From positions 994,501 through 1,058,500 of the forward strand of contig NZ_CP038267.1 in the NCBI RefSeq assembly GCF_004564375.1: DNA of 64,000 nt, read 5' to 3'. Position numbers and translations under genes: made by a program. The stretch comes from Nocardioides euryhalodurans. GTDB lineage: Bacteria > Actinomycetota > Actinomycetes > Propionibacteriales > Nocardioidaceae. Each line of letters starts with the position of its first letter. Position 1 is the first letter of the stretch. Below, one piece after another: positions 1-10,124 of the stretch. Below the pieces are notes generated by a model, which saw only the letters and a program-made list of their open reading frames with translations, ran no database searches and had not been told where the DNA came from.

Positions 1-1
1 C

Positions 2-469
2 GCCGTCGTACGCTTCGAGTCGCGGGAGGCCGCGACAGCCAGCTCCGAGCGGCCCGAGCAGCAGGAGTGGTGGGGCCGGATGGAGGCGCTCTTCGACGGT
101 CCCGTGGAGTTCCACGACTGCGACCGGGTGGTGATGATGCTGGGCGGCGGCTCGGACGAGGCCGGGTTCGTCCAGGTGATCCGGGGCAGGATGGACGACC
201 CCGACGCCCTGGAGGCGGGCATGCGCGAGATGGAGACGATGCTGCACGAGGCGCGGCCCGAGATCCTGGGGGCGACGATCGCGATCGAGCCCGACGGCAC
301 CTTCACCGAGACCGTGGCCTTCACCGACGAGAAGACCGCGCGGGAGGCCGAGCGGCGGACGATGCCGGAGTCCGGCCCGGTGCACGAGGCGATGGCGGCG
401 TGGGACCGGATGGTCCACGACCTGCAGTTCCACGACCTGCACCAGCCTTGGTTCGCCTCGCGAGCCTGA
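2..469 (+). CDS. Conserved hypothetical protein, two-fold ABM-like (5' end outside window)
   Basis: Open from the window edge to a TGA at 467-469, so the true start lies upstream; an internal ATG at 80 would split a conserved-looking stretch. The visible ~155 residues look like the end of one and all of a second ferredoxin-like alpha/beta repeat of the kind found in antibiotic-biosynthesis-monooxygenase-like (dimeric alpha-beta barrel) proteins: a GFVQVIRGR strand, then an acidic helix with MREMETML, and an FTETVAFTDEKTAREAE strand-helix. No catalytic residue can be assigned. It converges on rsmE with 16 nt between the stops. The family assignment is inferred from pattern only. Confidence 0.6.
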   Translation, partial: AVVRFESREAATASSERPEQQEWWGRMEALFDGPVEFHDCDRVVMMLGGGSDEAGFVQVIRGRMDDPDALEAGMREMETMLHEARPEILGATIAIEPDGTFTETVAFTDEKTAREAERRTMPESGPVHEAMAAWDRMVHDLQFHDLHQPWFASRA

Positions 470-485
470 GCCGGGGCCCGGGGAG

Positions 486-1226
486 CTAGCCCCAGCGGGG
501 GGTGCGGGCGAGGACGGCCGCCGCCGCGACGACCCCGGCGGTGGAGGTGCGGAGCACCTCGTCGCCGAGCCTGACGGAGCGGGCGCCGGCCCCGACCAAT
601 GCCGCCACCTCCGCCTCGGACAGCCCGCCCTCGGGGCCGACCACCAGCACGATCCTCCCCGCGCTCGGTACGTCGACGTGGACGAGCGCGTCGTCGGCAC
701 CCTCGTGGAGCACCAGCGCGAGGTCGGCGCCGGCCACCAGGTCCACGACCTCGGCGGTCCGGGCGAGCGCAGCCACTTCGGGCAGCCAGCTGCGGCGTGC
801 CTGCTTGGCGGCCTCCCGCGCCGTCGCCTGCCACTTCGCCCGGGAGCGCTCGGCCCGCTCGCCCTTCCAGACGGCGACGCTCCGCGCGGCGGCCCACGGC
901 ACCACCAGGGCGACCCCGACCTCCGTCAGCACCTCCACGGCCAGCTCGCCGCGGTCGCCCTTGGGGAGCGCCTGCACGACGACCAGCTCGGGCTGGGGGC
1001 GCGGCTCCCGGCGTACGTCGTCGACGCGGACCGTGAAGACCCGCTTGCCGGTCGACCCGACCGGACCGGTCACCGAGGTGCCGGCGCCGTCGGTCAGCAC
1101 GACCGTCTCGCCGACCCGCAACCGGCGGACGGCGACCGCGTGGTGGGCCTCGTCGCCGGTCACCTCGACGGTCTCGCCGGGCGCGACCCCGGTCAGCGAC
1201 GGGGCGAGGTGGACGGGCAGCGACAT
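486..1226 (-). CDS. rsmE: 16S rRNA (uracil(1498)-N(3))-methyltransferase RsmE
   Basis: SPOUT-family methyltransferase that N3-methylates U1498 of 16S rRNA using S-adenosylmethionine. The 246-residue product has an N-terminal PUA-like RNA-binding part (GDEAHHAVAVRRLRVGE) and the C-terminal knotted SAM site, seen as VVGPEGGLSEAEV followed by LRTSTAGVVAAAAVL. The ATG at 1226 was chosen because it gives the standard N-terminus and sits 4 nt after the dnaJ stop; longer versions would run inside dnaJ. It is the last gene of the hrcA-dnaJ-rsmE block, a common bacterial arrangement, so it is probably co-transcribed with the heat-shock genes. Confidence 0.95.
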   Translation of the reverse strand: MSLPVHLAPSLTGVAPGETVEVTGDEAHHAVAVRRLRVGETVVLTDGAGTSVTGPVGSTGKRVFTVRVDDVRREPRPQPELVVVQALPKGDRGELAVEVLTEVGVALVVPWAAARSVAVWKGERAERSRAKWQATAREAAKQARRSWLPEVAALARTAEVVDLVAGADLALVLHEGADDALVHVDVPSAGRIVLVVGPEGGLSEAEVAALVGAGARSVRLGDEVLRTSTAGVVAAAAVLARTPRWG

Positions 1227-1230
1227 CGGC

Positions 1231-2409
1231 TCAGTGGGTGTTGAAGGCGTCGCGCAGCCGTCCGAACATCGACTTCGAGGCAGGCCGGACCTGGCCGGTC
1301 GGCTGCTCCTCGCCCCGCATCGCCGCCAGCTCGTGGAGGAGCTCCTCCTGGCGGGGGTCCAGCCGGTTCGGAGTCTCGACGACCGTGTGGACGACCAGGT
1401 CGCCGCGGCCGCCGCGGAGCCCGGGGACGCCCCGGCCACGCAGCACCTGCTCGGCCCCCGACTGGGTGCCGGCCTTGACCTCCAGCTCGAAGGACGTCTC
1501 CACGCCGGACCCGGCGCCGGACTCGAGGTCGGCCTCGAGCGTCGGCAGCGTGAGCGTGGTGCCGAGCGCCGCGGCCGTCATCGGGACCGTCACGGTGCAG
1601 TGGAGGTCGTCGCCCTGGCGGGTGAAGGTGTCGTGGGCCGCGACGTTGATCTCGACGTAGAGGTCGCCGGCCGGACCGCCCCCGGGACCGACCTCGCCCT
1701 GCTCGCTGAGCTGGACGCGGGTGCCCGTGTCCACCCCGGCGGGGATCTTGACGGTGAGGGTGCGCCGCGAGCGGACGCGGCCGTCGCCCGAGCACTCCCG
1801 GCAGGGGTCGGGGATGATCGTGCCGAAGCCTCGGCACGCCGCGCAGGGGCGCAGGGTCCGTACCTCGCCGAGGAACGAGCGCTGGACGTGGGCGACCTCG
1901 CCCGCGCCGCGGCAGGTCTCGCACGGCACCGGGTGGCTGCCCGGCGCCGCGCCCTCGCCCCCGCAGGTGGTGCAGACCACGGCCGTGTCGACCTTGATCT
2001 CGCGGGTGATCCCGAAGGCTGCCTCCGCGAGCGCCACCTCGATCCGGATCAGGGCGTCCTGACCGCGGCGGACCCGCGAGCGGGGGCCACGGCCCTGCCC
2101 GGGAGCGGCGGCGCCGCCGCCGAAGAAGGCGTCCATGATGTCGGTGAAGGAGAACCCGGCGCCCTGGCCGCCGAAGCCGGCGCCCATGCCGCCGAACGGG
2201 TCGCCGCCGCGGTCGTACGCGGCACGCTTCTGCGGGTCCGACAGCACCTCGTAGGCGCGGGAGACCTCCGCGAACTTCTCCTTGGAGGCGGGCTCGGGGT
2301 TGACGTCGGGGTGGTACTGGCGCGCCAGCCGTCGGTAGGCCTTCTTGATGGCATCGGCGTCCGCGTCGCGGCTGACACCCAGGAGGTCGTAGAGGTCCTG
2401 GCTCAACAC
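1231..2409 (-). CDS. dnaJ: Molecular chaperone DnaJ (type I Hsp40)
   Basis: Co-chaperone that stimulates the DnaK ATPase and delivers unfolded substrate. At 392 residues it has the full type I layout: J domain (residues ~5-70, with HPD in RQYHPDVN), a Gly/Phe-rich linker ([14 protein letters not shown]), four zinc-finger repeats ([32 protein letters not shown]) and the C-terminal substrate domains. The start is GTG at 2409; a TTG directly follows it. It lies 40 nt downstream of hrcA with no visible terminator between, so it is likely under CIRCE/HrcA control. Actinobacteria usually carry a second dnaJ with dnaK-grpE; this is probably the hrcA-linked copy (DnaJ2). Confidence 0.96.
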   Translation of the reverse strand: MLSQDLYDLLGVSRDADADAIKKAYRRLARQYHPDVNPEPASKEKFAEVSRAYEVLSDPQKRAAYDRGGDPFGGMGAGFGGQGAGFSFTDIMDAFFGGGAAAPGQGRGPRSRVRRGQDALIRIEVALAEAAFGITREIKVDTAVVCTTCGGEGAAPGSHPVPCETCRGAGEVAHVQRSFLGEVRTLRPCAACRGFGTIIPDPCRECSGDGRVRSRRTLTVKIPAGVDTGTRVQLSEQGEVGPGGGPAGDLYVEINVAAHDTFTRQGDDLHCTVTVPMTAAALGTTLTLPTLEADLESGAGSGVETSFELEVKAGTQSGAEQVLRGRGVPGLRGGRGDLVVHTVVETPNRLDPRQEELLHELAAMRGEEQPTGQVRPASKSMFGRLRDAFNTH

Positions 2410-2449
2410 TGGTCCTTCGTCGTGGGGAGTGGATGGGTGGTCGGGTGGG

Positions 2450-3457
2450 TCACGCCTCGTCGAGGATCCGGGAGACGTAGCGGGCCACGGCCCGGACGGC
2501 GGCCATCGTGCCGGGGTAGTCCATGCGGGTCGGTCCCACGATGCCGAGCGTCGCCAGCGCCTCGTCGCCCGGGCCGTAGCCGGTCGCGACGACGCTGGTC
2601 GAGGCCAGCTCCTGGTAGGGCCCCTCGTGGCCGATCCGGACGGTGACGGTGTCGCCGGTGGTGGCCTCGCCGAGGAGCTTGAGCAGCACGACGTGCTCCT
2701 CCAGCGCCTCGAGCAGCGGCCGTACGGCGGAGTCGAAGCTGTCGCCGTAGCGGGCCAGGTTGGCCGCGCCGCCGACCACGATCCGCTCGTCGGACCGGTG
2801 GTCGCTCATCGCCTCGGCGAGCGTCTCGGCGACCACGGCAGTGTCCGGCAGCTCGCTCGCCAGCGCCCGCAGGGCGGTGACCGCGTCGGCGATCGTCTGA
2901 CCCGTCGCGGCCCGGTTGACCTGGCCGCGCAGGTCGACGAGCGCGTCGTCGGTGAGCGGCTCGGCCATCTCGACCAGCCGCTGCTCGACCCGGCCGGTGC
3001 TGAGGATCAGGACCGTCAGCAGCCGCGTGGGCATCAGCGCCACCAGCTCGACGTGACGGACCGTGCTGCGGCTCAGCGTGGGGTACTGGACGACAGCGAC
3101 CTGCCGCGTCAGCTGCGACAGCAACCGCACGGAGCGGTGGACGACGTCGTCGAGGTCGATCGCCCCGTCGAGCAGGGTCGCGATCGCCCGGCGCTCCGCG
3201 ACGGTCATCGGCTTGACGGTGGTGAGCCGGTCGACGAACAGCCGGTAGCCCTTGTCGGTCGGCACCCGGCCCGCACTGGTGTGCGGCTGGGTGATGAAGC
3301 CCTCCTCCTCGAGCACGGCCATGTCGTTGCGCACGGTCGCCGGGGAGACGCCGAGCCGGTGACGCTCGACGAGGGCCTTGGAGCCGACCGGCTCCTCGGT
3401 GGAGACGTAGTCCTCCACGATGGCACGGAGGACCTCGAGCCTGCGCTCGTCGGGCAT
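2450..3457 (-). CDS. hrcA: Heat-inducible transcription repressor HrcA
   Basis: Repressor of class I heat-shock genes that binds the CIRCE inverted repeat and is kept active by GroEL. The 335-residue product has an N-terminal winged helix ([11 protein letters not shown]...[20 protein letters not shown], then [14 protein letters not shown]), which is diagnostic for HrcA, followed by a GAF-like and dimerization region. The ATG at 3457 is preceded by a strong GGAGGAGGT ribosome site. A perfect CIRCE element 20 nt upstream of the start implies autoregulation, and dnaJ and rsmE follow in the same direction. Confidence 0.97.
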   Translation of the reverse strand: MPDERRLEVLRAIVEDYVSTEEPVGSKALVERHRLGVSPATVRNDMAVLEEEGFITQPHTSAGRVPTDKGYRLFVDRLTTVKPMTVAERRAIATLLDGAIDLDDVVHRSVRLLSQLTRQVAVVQYPTLSRSTVRHVELVALMPTRLLTVLILSTGRVEQRLVEMAEPLTDDALVDLRGQVNRAATGQTIADAVTALRALASELPDTAVVAETLAEAMSDHRSDERIVVGGAANLARYGDSFDSAVRPLLEALEEHVVLLKLLGEATTGDTVTVRIGHEGPYQELASTSVVATGYGPGDEALATLGIVGPTRMDYPGTMAAVRAVARYVSRILDEA

Positions 3458-3476
3458 GCTGGGACCTCCTCCGCTC

Positions 3477-3503
3477 TTGGCACTCGTTCGGGCTGAGTGC
3501 CAA
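3477..3503. promoter_or_regulatory. CIRCE operator (HrcA-binding site)
   Basis: TTGGCACTC, a 9-nt spacer, then GAGTGCCAA form a perfect 9+9 inverted repeat that matches the CIRCE consensus at nearly every position. On the minus strand a TAGCAT box (3508-3503) would place the hrcA start of transcription inside the operator. On the plus strand the operator ends 6 nt before a TAGGGT box (3510-3515) that serves the divergent gene at 3524, so one HrcA site probably controls both directions. Confidence 0.95.
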
Positions 3504-3523
3504 TGCTACTAGGGTCGGTCAGC

Positions 3524-4375
3524 ATGGCTGACTTCACCGAGGTGGCAGCGCGGGTCTGGGTGGCCCGCTACCCGTGGTTCGACGTGAACGTGACGCTCGT
3601 CGGCGGGGAGCGCGGCCTGCTGCTGGTGGACACCCACGGGTCCGCGGCGGCGGCGCGCGAGGTGGTGGCCGACGTGCGCCGGCTGGGCGCGGGCGAGGTG
3701 GTGGGCGTAGTCAACACCCACTGGCACTTCGACCACACCTTCGGCAACGAGGCCGTCCGCGGGGCGTACGGGCCGGTGCCGGTCACGGCCCACGAGGACG
3801 CGGCCGACGAGCTGGCGCGGCGCGGCGAGGAGGTCCGGCAGCGGTACGCCGACTCCCCCGACGATCCCCACCGCGACGACGTCCTCGCCACCACGGTCGT
3901 GGTCCCCGACGACACGTTCTCCTCTGCCAAGGTGCTCGACCTCGGCGACCGCGCCGTCGAGCTGGTCCACCCGGGCCGCGGCCACACCGCCGGCGACCTG
4001 GTGGTCCGGGTCCCCGACGTCGACGTCGTGCTCGCCGGCGACCAGGTCGAGGAGTCGGCGCCGCCGGCCTACGGCTCGGACTGCTTCCCGCTGGCGTGGC
4101 CGCACAGCCTCGACACCGTCCTCGGGCTGCTCACGTCGGGCTCGGTGGTCGTCCCCGGTCACGGCGCGCCCGTCGACCGCGCCTTCGTCGAGCAGCAGCG
4201 CAACGAGATCGGCCTGGTGGCCCAGAACGTGCTGGACCTGGCCGCCCGGGGCGTGCCGGCGTCCGAGGCCCTGGCGGCAGCCGACTGGCCCTTCGACCCC
4301 GACCTCCTGGAGCAGGCGGTCCTCCGGGGCTACGAGCACCTGCCCCGCGGCCAGAAGCGGCTCCCGCTCGCCTGA
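3524..4375 (+). CDS. Metallo-beta-lactamase-fold hydrolase
   Basis: Zinc-dependent hydrolase of the metallo-beta-lactamase superfamily, substrate unknown. The 283-residue product shows NTHWHFDHTFGN (the HxHxDH metal motif, residues ~73-84), a later metal histidine in HPGRGHTAGDLVV, the bridging aspartate in LAGDQVEES, and a terminal VPGHGAP. The ATG at 3524 was chosen over an upstream GTG at 3497 because that GTG lies inside the CIRCE element. It diverges from hrcA and shares its operator, which suggests heat-regulated expression; HrcA control of this gene is inferred. Confidence 0.88.
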   Translation: MADFTEVAARVWVARYPWFDVNVTLVGGERGLLLVDTHGSAAAAREVVADVRRLGAGEVVGVVNTHWHFDHTFGNEAVRGAYGPVPVTAHEDAADELARRGEEVRQRYADSPDDPHRDDVLATTVVVPDDTFSSAKVLDLGDRAVELVHPGRGHTAGDLVVRVPDVDVVLAGDQVEESAPPAYGSDCFPLAWPHSLDTVLGLLTSGSVVVPGHGAPVDRAFVEQQRNEIGLVAQNVLDLAARGVPASEALAAADWPFDPDLLEQAVLRGYEHLPRGQKRLPLA

Positions 4376-4429
4376 GCGCGGTCCTTCGGGGTGATGACCG
4401 GCCGCCGGTCCCGGGCTACGTTCGACGGC

Positions 4430-4633
4430 ATGAGCACATCCGAGAGCGAGCCCGGCGGCATCAGCGACGAGGACCTGCCCGACGACCTCCAGCCCGGCGA
4501 GGACAACCCGCTCGCCGAGCCGCTGGACACCGACGAGGTCGACCCCGACGACCTGGACATGGACGGCGGCAAGGCGGCCGAGGAGTCCGACGAGGTCGCG
4601 GACGAGGACGACGAGGGCGACAGCCGGGAGTAG
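4430..4633 (+). CDS. Small highly acidic protein of unknown function
   Basis: A 67-residue protein made almost entirely of Asp, Glu, Ser, Pro and Gly (for example ISDEDLPDDLQPGEDN and EVADEDDEGDSRE). It has no hydrophobic core, signal peptide or transmembrane segment and is probably disordered. A TACGTT box at 4417-4422, 7 nt before the ATG, suggests a leaderless transcript and supports expression. Next comes the DUF3097 gene, 54 nt downstream with its own -10 box. I do not recognise a family; short acidic proteins of this kind are common in Nocardioides-like genomes. Confidence 0.6.
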   Translation: MSTSESEPGGISDEDLPDDLQPGEDNPLAEPLDTDEVDPDDLDMDGGKAAEESDEVADEDDEGDSRE

Positions 4634-4687
4634 CCCTCCCGGCGTGCCCTCCCCGCCCGGCAGCCCCTGTGCTCCTAGCGTTGGGCG

Positions 4688-5557
4688 GTGCCCTCCCCCA
4701 CCTCACGCAGCGGCGACCGCTACGGCGCCGACGTCCTCTCCACCGATTGGCGCGCCCCCCGGCGCGGACGCGCGACCGAGGCGCCCGCCCGCAAGGGCGA
4801 CGTCGTGGAGGAGGTGACGGCCGACTTCTGCGGCGAGATCGTCGAGGTCGACCGCGACCTCCACACGGTCACCCTCGAGGACCGGCGCGCCCGGCGGCGT
4901 ACGTTCCCGCTCGGCCCCGGCTTCCTGCTCGACGGCAAGCCGGTGATCCTGGTCGCGCCCCCGCGTTCCACCGCCCCCGCCCGACCGACCCGGACCGCCT
5001 CGGGATCGGTGGCGGTCCACGGCGCGAAGGCGCGGGTGGCGCGACAGAGCCGGATCTACGTCGAGGGCCGGCACGACGCCGAGCTGGTCGAGAAGGTCTG
5101 GGGCGACGACCTCCGCATCGAGGGAGTCGTCGTCGAGTACCTCGGCGGCGTCGACGACCTCGCCGAGCACCTGCGCGACTTCCGACCCGGCCCCGAGCGC
5201 CGGGTCGGCGTGCTGGTGGACCACCTGGTCCCCGGGTCGAAGGAGAGCCGGATCGCCGACGGCATCCGCCGCTCCCCCGTCGGCCCGCACGTCCTCGTCG
5301 TCGGGCACCCCTTCATCGACATCTGGCAGGCAGTGAAGCCCGAGCGGCTCGGCTTCGAGAAGTGGCCCGACGTGCCCCGCCGCGAGGACTGGAAGCACGG
5401 CACCTGCCAGCGGCTCGGCTGGCCCCACCGGGACCAGGCCGACATCGCTCGCGCGTGGAAGCACGTCCTCGGCGGCGTCCGGGGCTTCCAGGACCTCGAT
5501 CCCGCCCTCCTCGGTCGCGTCGAGGAGCTCATCGACTTCGTTACGCTGGGGCCATGA
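4688..5557 (+). CDS. DUF3097 family protein
   Basis: Actinobacterial DUF3097 protein of 289 residues with no established function. Recognition rests on conserved stretches: RYGADVLSTDWRAP at the N-terminus, RIYVEGRHDAELVEKVWGDD, GVLVDHLVPGSKESRI, VVGHPFIDIWQAVKP and a closing LLGRVEELIDFV. The VEGRHDAELVEKV and LVDHLVPGSKES segments look like the acidic motifs of a TOPRIM-type fold, so a nucleic-acid role is possible but unproven. It starts at GTG 4688 with TAGCGT 6 nt upstream (leaderless-type promoter). Its stop overlaps the next start (ATGA at 5554). Confidence 0.88.
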   Translation: MPSPTSRSGDRYGADVLSTDWRAPRRGRATEAPARKGDVVEEVTADFCGEIVEVDRDLHTVTLEDRRARRRTFPLGPGFLLDGKPVILVAPPRSTAPARPTRTASGSVAVHGAKARVARQSRIYVEGRHDAELVEKVWGDDLRIEGVVVEYLGGVDDLAEHLRDFRPGPERRVGVLVDHLVPGSKESRIADGIRRSPVGPHVLVVGHPFIDIWQAVKPERLGFEKWPDVPRREDWKHGTCQRLGWPHRDQADIARAWKHVLGGVRGFQDLDPALLGRVEELIDFVTLGP

Positions 5558-5979
5558 ACGACCCCTACGGCCCGCCGCCGGAGGTCCCCGAGCAGCCGCA
5601 GGGCGGCCCGCCGGCGCTGACCCAGGAGGACAAGACCTGGGCGCTGGCGTCCCACATCGGCACGCTGGTCTCCGCCTACTTCGCGCTGGGCTTCCTCGCG
5701 CCGCTGGTCATCATGCTGGTCAAGAGCGAGTCGCCGTTCGTCCGCCGCCACGCGGTGGAGTCGCTCAACTTCCAGATCTCGCTGCTGATCTACACCGTCG
5801 TCGGCACCGTCGTGGGCATCATCGTGGCCCTGCTGACCTTCGGCGTGGGCCTGCTGGTGATCATCCCGATCGTGATCGTGGTCGCGGTGCTGGCGCTGGT
5901 GTTCATCATCGTGGCGACCGTCAAGGCCGCCAACGGCGAGGACTACCGCTACCCGCTCACGATCCGGCTCGTCAGCTAG
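5554..5979 (+). CDS. DUF4870 domain-containing membrane protein
   Basis: A 141-residue integral membrane protein with the DUF4870 signature: a Pro/Gly-rich cytoplasmic N-terminus, then TWALASHIGTLVSAYFALGF, a second helix ending in KSESPFVRRHAVESLNFQ, and a long hydrophobic stretch (residues ~72-122) that makes two more helices before the ANGEDYRYPLTIRLV tail typical of the family. Function is unknown. The ATG overlaps the DUF3097 stop by 4 nt, implying translational coupling, although a TACGCT box 6 nt upstream could also give an internal leaderless promoter. Confidence 0.88.
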   Translation: MNDPYGPPPEVPEQPQGGPPALTQEDKTWALASHIGTLVSAYFALGFLAPLVIMLVKSESPFVRRHAVESLNFQISLLIYTVVGTVVGIIVALLTFGVGLLVIIPIVIVVAVLALVFIIVATVKAANGEDYRYPLTIRLVS

Positions 5980-5988
5980 ACCTCTCCC

Positions 5989-7200
5989 TCAGGGCAGCAG
6001 GTCGCGGACGACCGCGTCGGCCAGCAGCCGCCCGCGTCGGGTGAGCAGCAGCCGTCCGTCCTGCCGCACGACGAGCTCGCGGTCGACCAGCGGTCCGACC
6101 GCGGCTCGGCCGGCGTCGTCGAGCACGGCAGCGTCGAGGCCGCTCGCCAACCGGATCTCCAGCAGCACCCGCTCGACGCGCCGCTCCTCGTCGGTGAGCA
6201 CCTCGCGCGCCTGGGCCGGGCTGGCCGCGGCGGCCAGCCGGTCGGCGTACGCCGCAGGGTGGCGGACGTTCCACCAGCGCACCCCACCGACGTGGGAGTG
6301 GGCGCCCGGCCCGATGCCCCACCAGTCGGCGCCGGTCCAGTAGTGCACGTTGTGCCGGCAGCGCGCCCCCTCGTCCTGGGCCCAGTTGGAGACCTCGTAC
6401 CAGTCGAGGCCGGCGGCCACGAGCCGGTCGTCGGCGAGGACGTACTTGTCGGCCAGGTCGTCGTCGTCGGGGGCGGGCAGCTCGCCGCGCCGCACCCGGC
6501 GCGCCAGGGCCGTGCCGTCCTCGACGATGAGGGCGTACGCCGACACGTGGTCGGGCCGGCAGGCGAGCGCTGCGTCCAGCGAGGTCTCCCAGTCCGCCAC
6601 CGTCTCCCCGGGGGTGCCGTAGATCAGGTCGAGGCTGACGTGCTCGAAGCCGGCCGACCGCGCCCACGCGACGACCGCGGGCACCCGCAGCGGGTCGTGC
6701 GTCCGGTCGAGGGTCGCCAGCACCCGCGGGACGGCCGACTGCATGCCGAAGGAGATCCGGGTGAAGCCTGCCGAGCGGAGCTCCTCGAGGTCCCACCGGG
6801 TGACGGAGTCGGGGTTGGACTCGGTCGTGACCTCGGCGTCCCTGGCGAGGCCGAACTCCGCCGCGGTCGCCGCCAGCACCGAGGCCAGGTCGGCGGGCGG
6901 CAGCAGGGTGGGGGTGCCGCCACCGAGGAACACCGTCGAGACCGGGAGGTCGACGTCACCCAGCACCCGCCGGGCCAGCCTGATCTCGGCGATCGCGGAC
7001 TCGGCGTACGTCGCCCGCGAGGCGCCGGGGCCGAGCTCCTCGGCGGTGTAGGTGTTGAAGTCGCAGTAGCCGCACCGGACGGTGCAGTACGGCACGTGCA
7101 CGTAGAGGCCGAAAGGCTGCCGGCCGAGCGTCGCCAGCGCCGACCGGGGGAGGTGCCCGTCGGCCGGGGCGGGGACACCTGGGGGCGGGGCGGACGGCAC
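5989..7200 (-). CDS. hemW: Radical SAM heme chaperone HemW
   Basis: Radical-SAM protein formerly annotated as oxygen-independent coproporphyrinogen oxidase-like and now regarded as a heme-transfer chaperone. The 403-residue product has the CxxxCxxC cluster motif (YCTVRCGYCDFNTY), FLGGGTPTLL, the SAM-binding FGMQS region and HNVHYWTGADWWGIGPGAHS, which is diagnostic for HemW, with the C-terminal HemN domain. The GTG at 7200 gives the usual N-terminus; a TTG at 7212 is an alternative. It sits in the lepA-hemW-hrcA neighbourhood typical of Gram-positive bacteria, here with other genes inserted. Confidence 0.93.
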   Translation of the reverse strand: MPSAPPPGVPAPADGHLPRSALATLGRQPFGLYVHVPYCTVRCGYCDFNTYTAEELGPGASRATYAESAIAEIRLARRVLGDVDLPVSTVFLGGGTPTLLPPADLASVLAATAAEFGLARDAEVTTESNPDSVTRWDLEELRSAGFTRISFGMQSAVPRVLATLDRTHDPLRVPAVVAWARSAGFEHVSLDLIYGTPGETVADWETSLDAALACRPDHVSAYALIVEDGTALARRVRRGELPAPDDDDLADKYVLADDRLVAAGLDWYEVSNWAQDEGARCRHNVHYWTGADWWGIGPGAHSHVGGVRWWNVRHPAAYADRLAAAASPAQAREVLTDEERRVERVLLEIRLASGLDAAVLDDAGRAAVGPLVDRELVVRQDGRLLLTRRGRLLADAVVRDLLP

Positions 7201-7229
7201 CTCGCCATCCAACCACGCTCCCCGGGACC

Positions 7230-8111
7230 TCAGATCGGCACGTTGAGGGTGGCCGTGAGGCCCTCCGCCACCGAGCCGGTGACCCGGGCCATCTGCAGCG
7301 AGTAGCCGTCGCTGAAGATGCCGTCGCTGTCCAGGCTGACGCCCGCGAGGTTGTCGACCGACTCCTCGTAGCCCTCCTCGGCGTAGACCTGCTCGCACAC
7401 GTCCTGGGGGAACGCGAGCTGGGAGGTACGCAGCTTGCTGGAGGCACGGGTGGCGCTGGCGACCGACTCGTACACCTCGACGTGCACGTGCGGCCAGCGC
7501 CCGGCGTAGCAGCCCGGGAAGATCGTGGTGAAGGACAGCCAACCGTCGTCGTCGGCCTCCTGCACGCCCCGCAGGTAGTTCTCGTCGACGGCGTCACCGT
7601 CGTACATCGAGTAGCTGCCGGCGCGGTCGCAGTGCCACGCGTAGAGCGCCGCACCGGCCAGCGGGGAGACGTCCTCGCCGGAGAGGTCGTGGACGCGGAA
7701 GCGCAGCGTCAGCGGCACTCCCTCGGCAACGCCGCCGGCCGACCCGAAGCTGGAGGTGATGTCCTTGCGCACGATGCCGGACTCCGTCAGCACGTTGGGG
7801 CCGTTGGAGCCGTCACCGGGGTAGGGGCCGGCGGTCTCCTCCGGGATCTCCCCCTCAGCCACCGTGACGTCGGACTCCGCACCCGGGCCACCGTCCGGGC
7901 CGCCCGGGGGCGGCCCGCCCGCCGGACCACTCCCCGAACCGCCCGGCGTGGTCCCGGACGAGCAGGCGGCCAGGGCCCCGGCCGCGCCGATCCCGCCGAG
8001 GATCCCCAGCAGGCCACGCCGACCCAGCCCGCGCTGCTGCAGGACGTCGACGTCGTGCTGGAGGCCGAGGTCGTGCTCGTGGACCTCGTCGGGGTGGTGG
8101 TCGTGGCTCAT
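7230..8111 (-). CDS. Secreted lipoprotein, intradiol ring-cleavage dioxygenase family
   Basis: Probably an extracellular non-heme iron(III) dioxygenase-like protein that may act on catechol-type aromatics. The 293-residue product carries a twin-arginine-like export signal (RGLGRRGLLGILGG, RR at 31-32) followed by a lipobox LAAC with Cys50, so it is likely folded before Tat export and lipid-anchored outside. The intradiol core shows ALYAWHCDRAGSYSMY (candidate Tyr ligand at 167 or 170) and GCYAGRWPHVHVEVY (Tyr202, His208, His210), matching the Tyr-Tyr-His-His iron site. The His/Asp-rich segment before the signal is unusual. No aromatic-degradation genes adjoin it, so the substrate is open. Confidence 0.85.
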   Translation of the reverse strand: MSHDHHPDEVHEHDLGLQHDVDVLQQRGLGRRGLLGILGGIGAAGALAACSSGTTPGGSGSGPAGGPPPGGPDGGPGAESDVTVAEGEIPEETAGPYPGDGSNGPNVLTESGIVRKDITSSFGSAGGVAEGVPLTLRFRVHDLSGEDVSPLAGAALYAWHCDRAGSYSMYDGDAVDENYLRGVQEADDDGWLSFTTIFPGCYAGRWPHVHVEVYESVASATRASSKLRTSQLAFPQDVCEQVYAEEGYEESVDNLAGVSLDSDGIFSDGYSLQMARVTGSVAEGLTATLNVPI

Positions 8112-8131
8112 GGGGGCTCCTGGAGGACGTC

Positions 8132-8165
8132 GATGGGTGCCGGTGGTCTCCCACCGGCACCCATC
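8132..8165 (-). terminator. Perfect 15-bp hairpin downstream of the acyl-CoA ligase gene
   Basis: GATGGGTGCCGGTGG, loop TCTC, CCACCGGCACCCATC. The stem is perfect and lies 42 nt past the ligase stop on the minus strand, just before the dioxygenase start. There is no U-tract, so it may be a U-less actinobacterial terminator or an mRNA-stabilising hairpin; it could also affect the dioxygenase leader. Confidence 0.55.
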
Positions 8166-8206
8166 AGAGCCCGCCCGCCTGTGCGCCGCCTGTGCGGCAC
8201 CGGTGC

Positions 8207-10024
<1,818 letters not shown>

Positions 10025-10058
10025 GGGCACTCCTGGGACGGCTCGGGCTGACTCGGTT

Positions 10059-10090
10059 GCTGCGTAACCTAGATCACTGGGTTACGCAGC
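10059..10090. promoter_or_regulatory. Palindromic operator candidate upstream of the acyl-CoA ligase
   Basis: GCTGCGTAACC, a 10-nt spacer, then GGTTACGCAGC form a perfect 11+11 inverted repeat located 35-66 nt before the ligase start. The symmetry and position fit a TetR-type operator. It could alternatively be a hairpin terminating the upstream MOSC gene, but the arms are not GC-clamped and have no U-tract. No regulator gene adjoins it. Confidence 0.5.
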
Positions 10091-10124
10091 GGTAGCACAA
10101 CCCGCGATCAGGCTGGTCCAGCCC

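Noticed and set aside
502..2646. Very long open frame on the plus strand opposite rsmE and dnaJ (and similar ones opposite glgP, leuS, ppdK, comEC)
   Set aside because: Such frames are by-products of GC-rich codon bias; their translations are low-complexity Arg/Pro/Ala or Gly/Val/Asp-rich and lack family motifs, while the opposite strand encodes clear proteins.
3497..3523. Upstream GTG start for the metallo-beta-lactamase-fold gene
   Set aside because: It lies within the CIRCE element and upstream of the TAGGGT -10 box; ATG 3524 fits promoter and family length.
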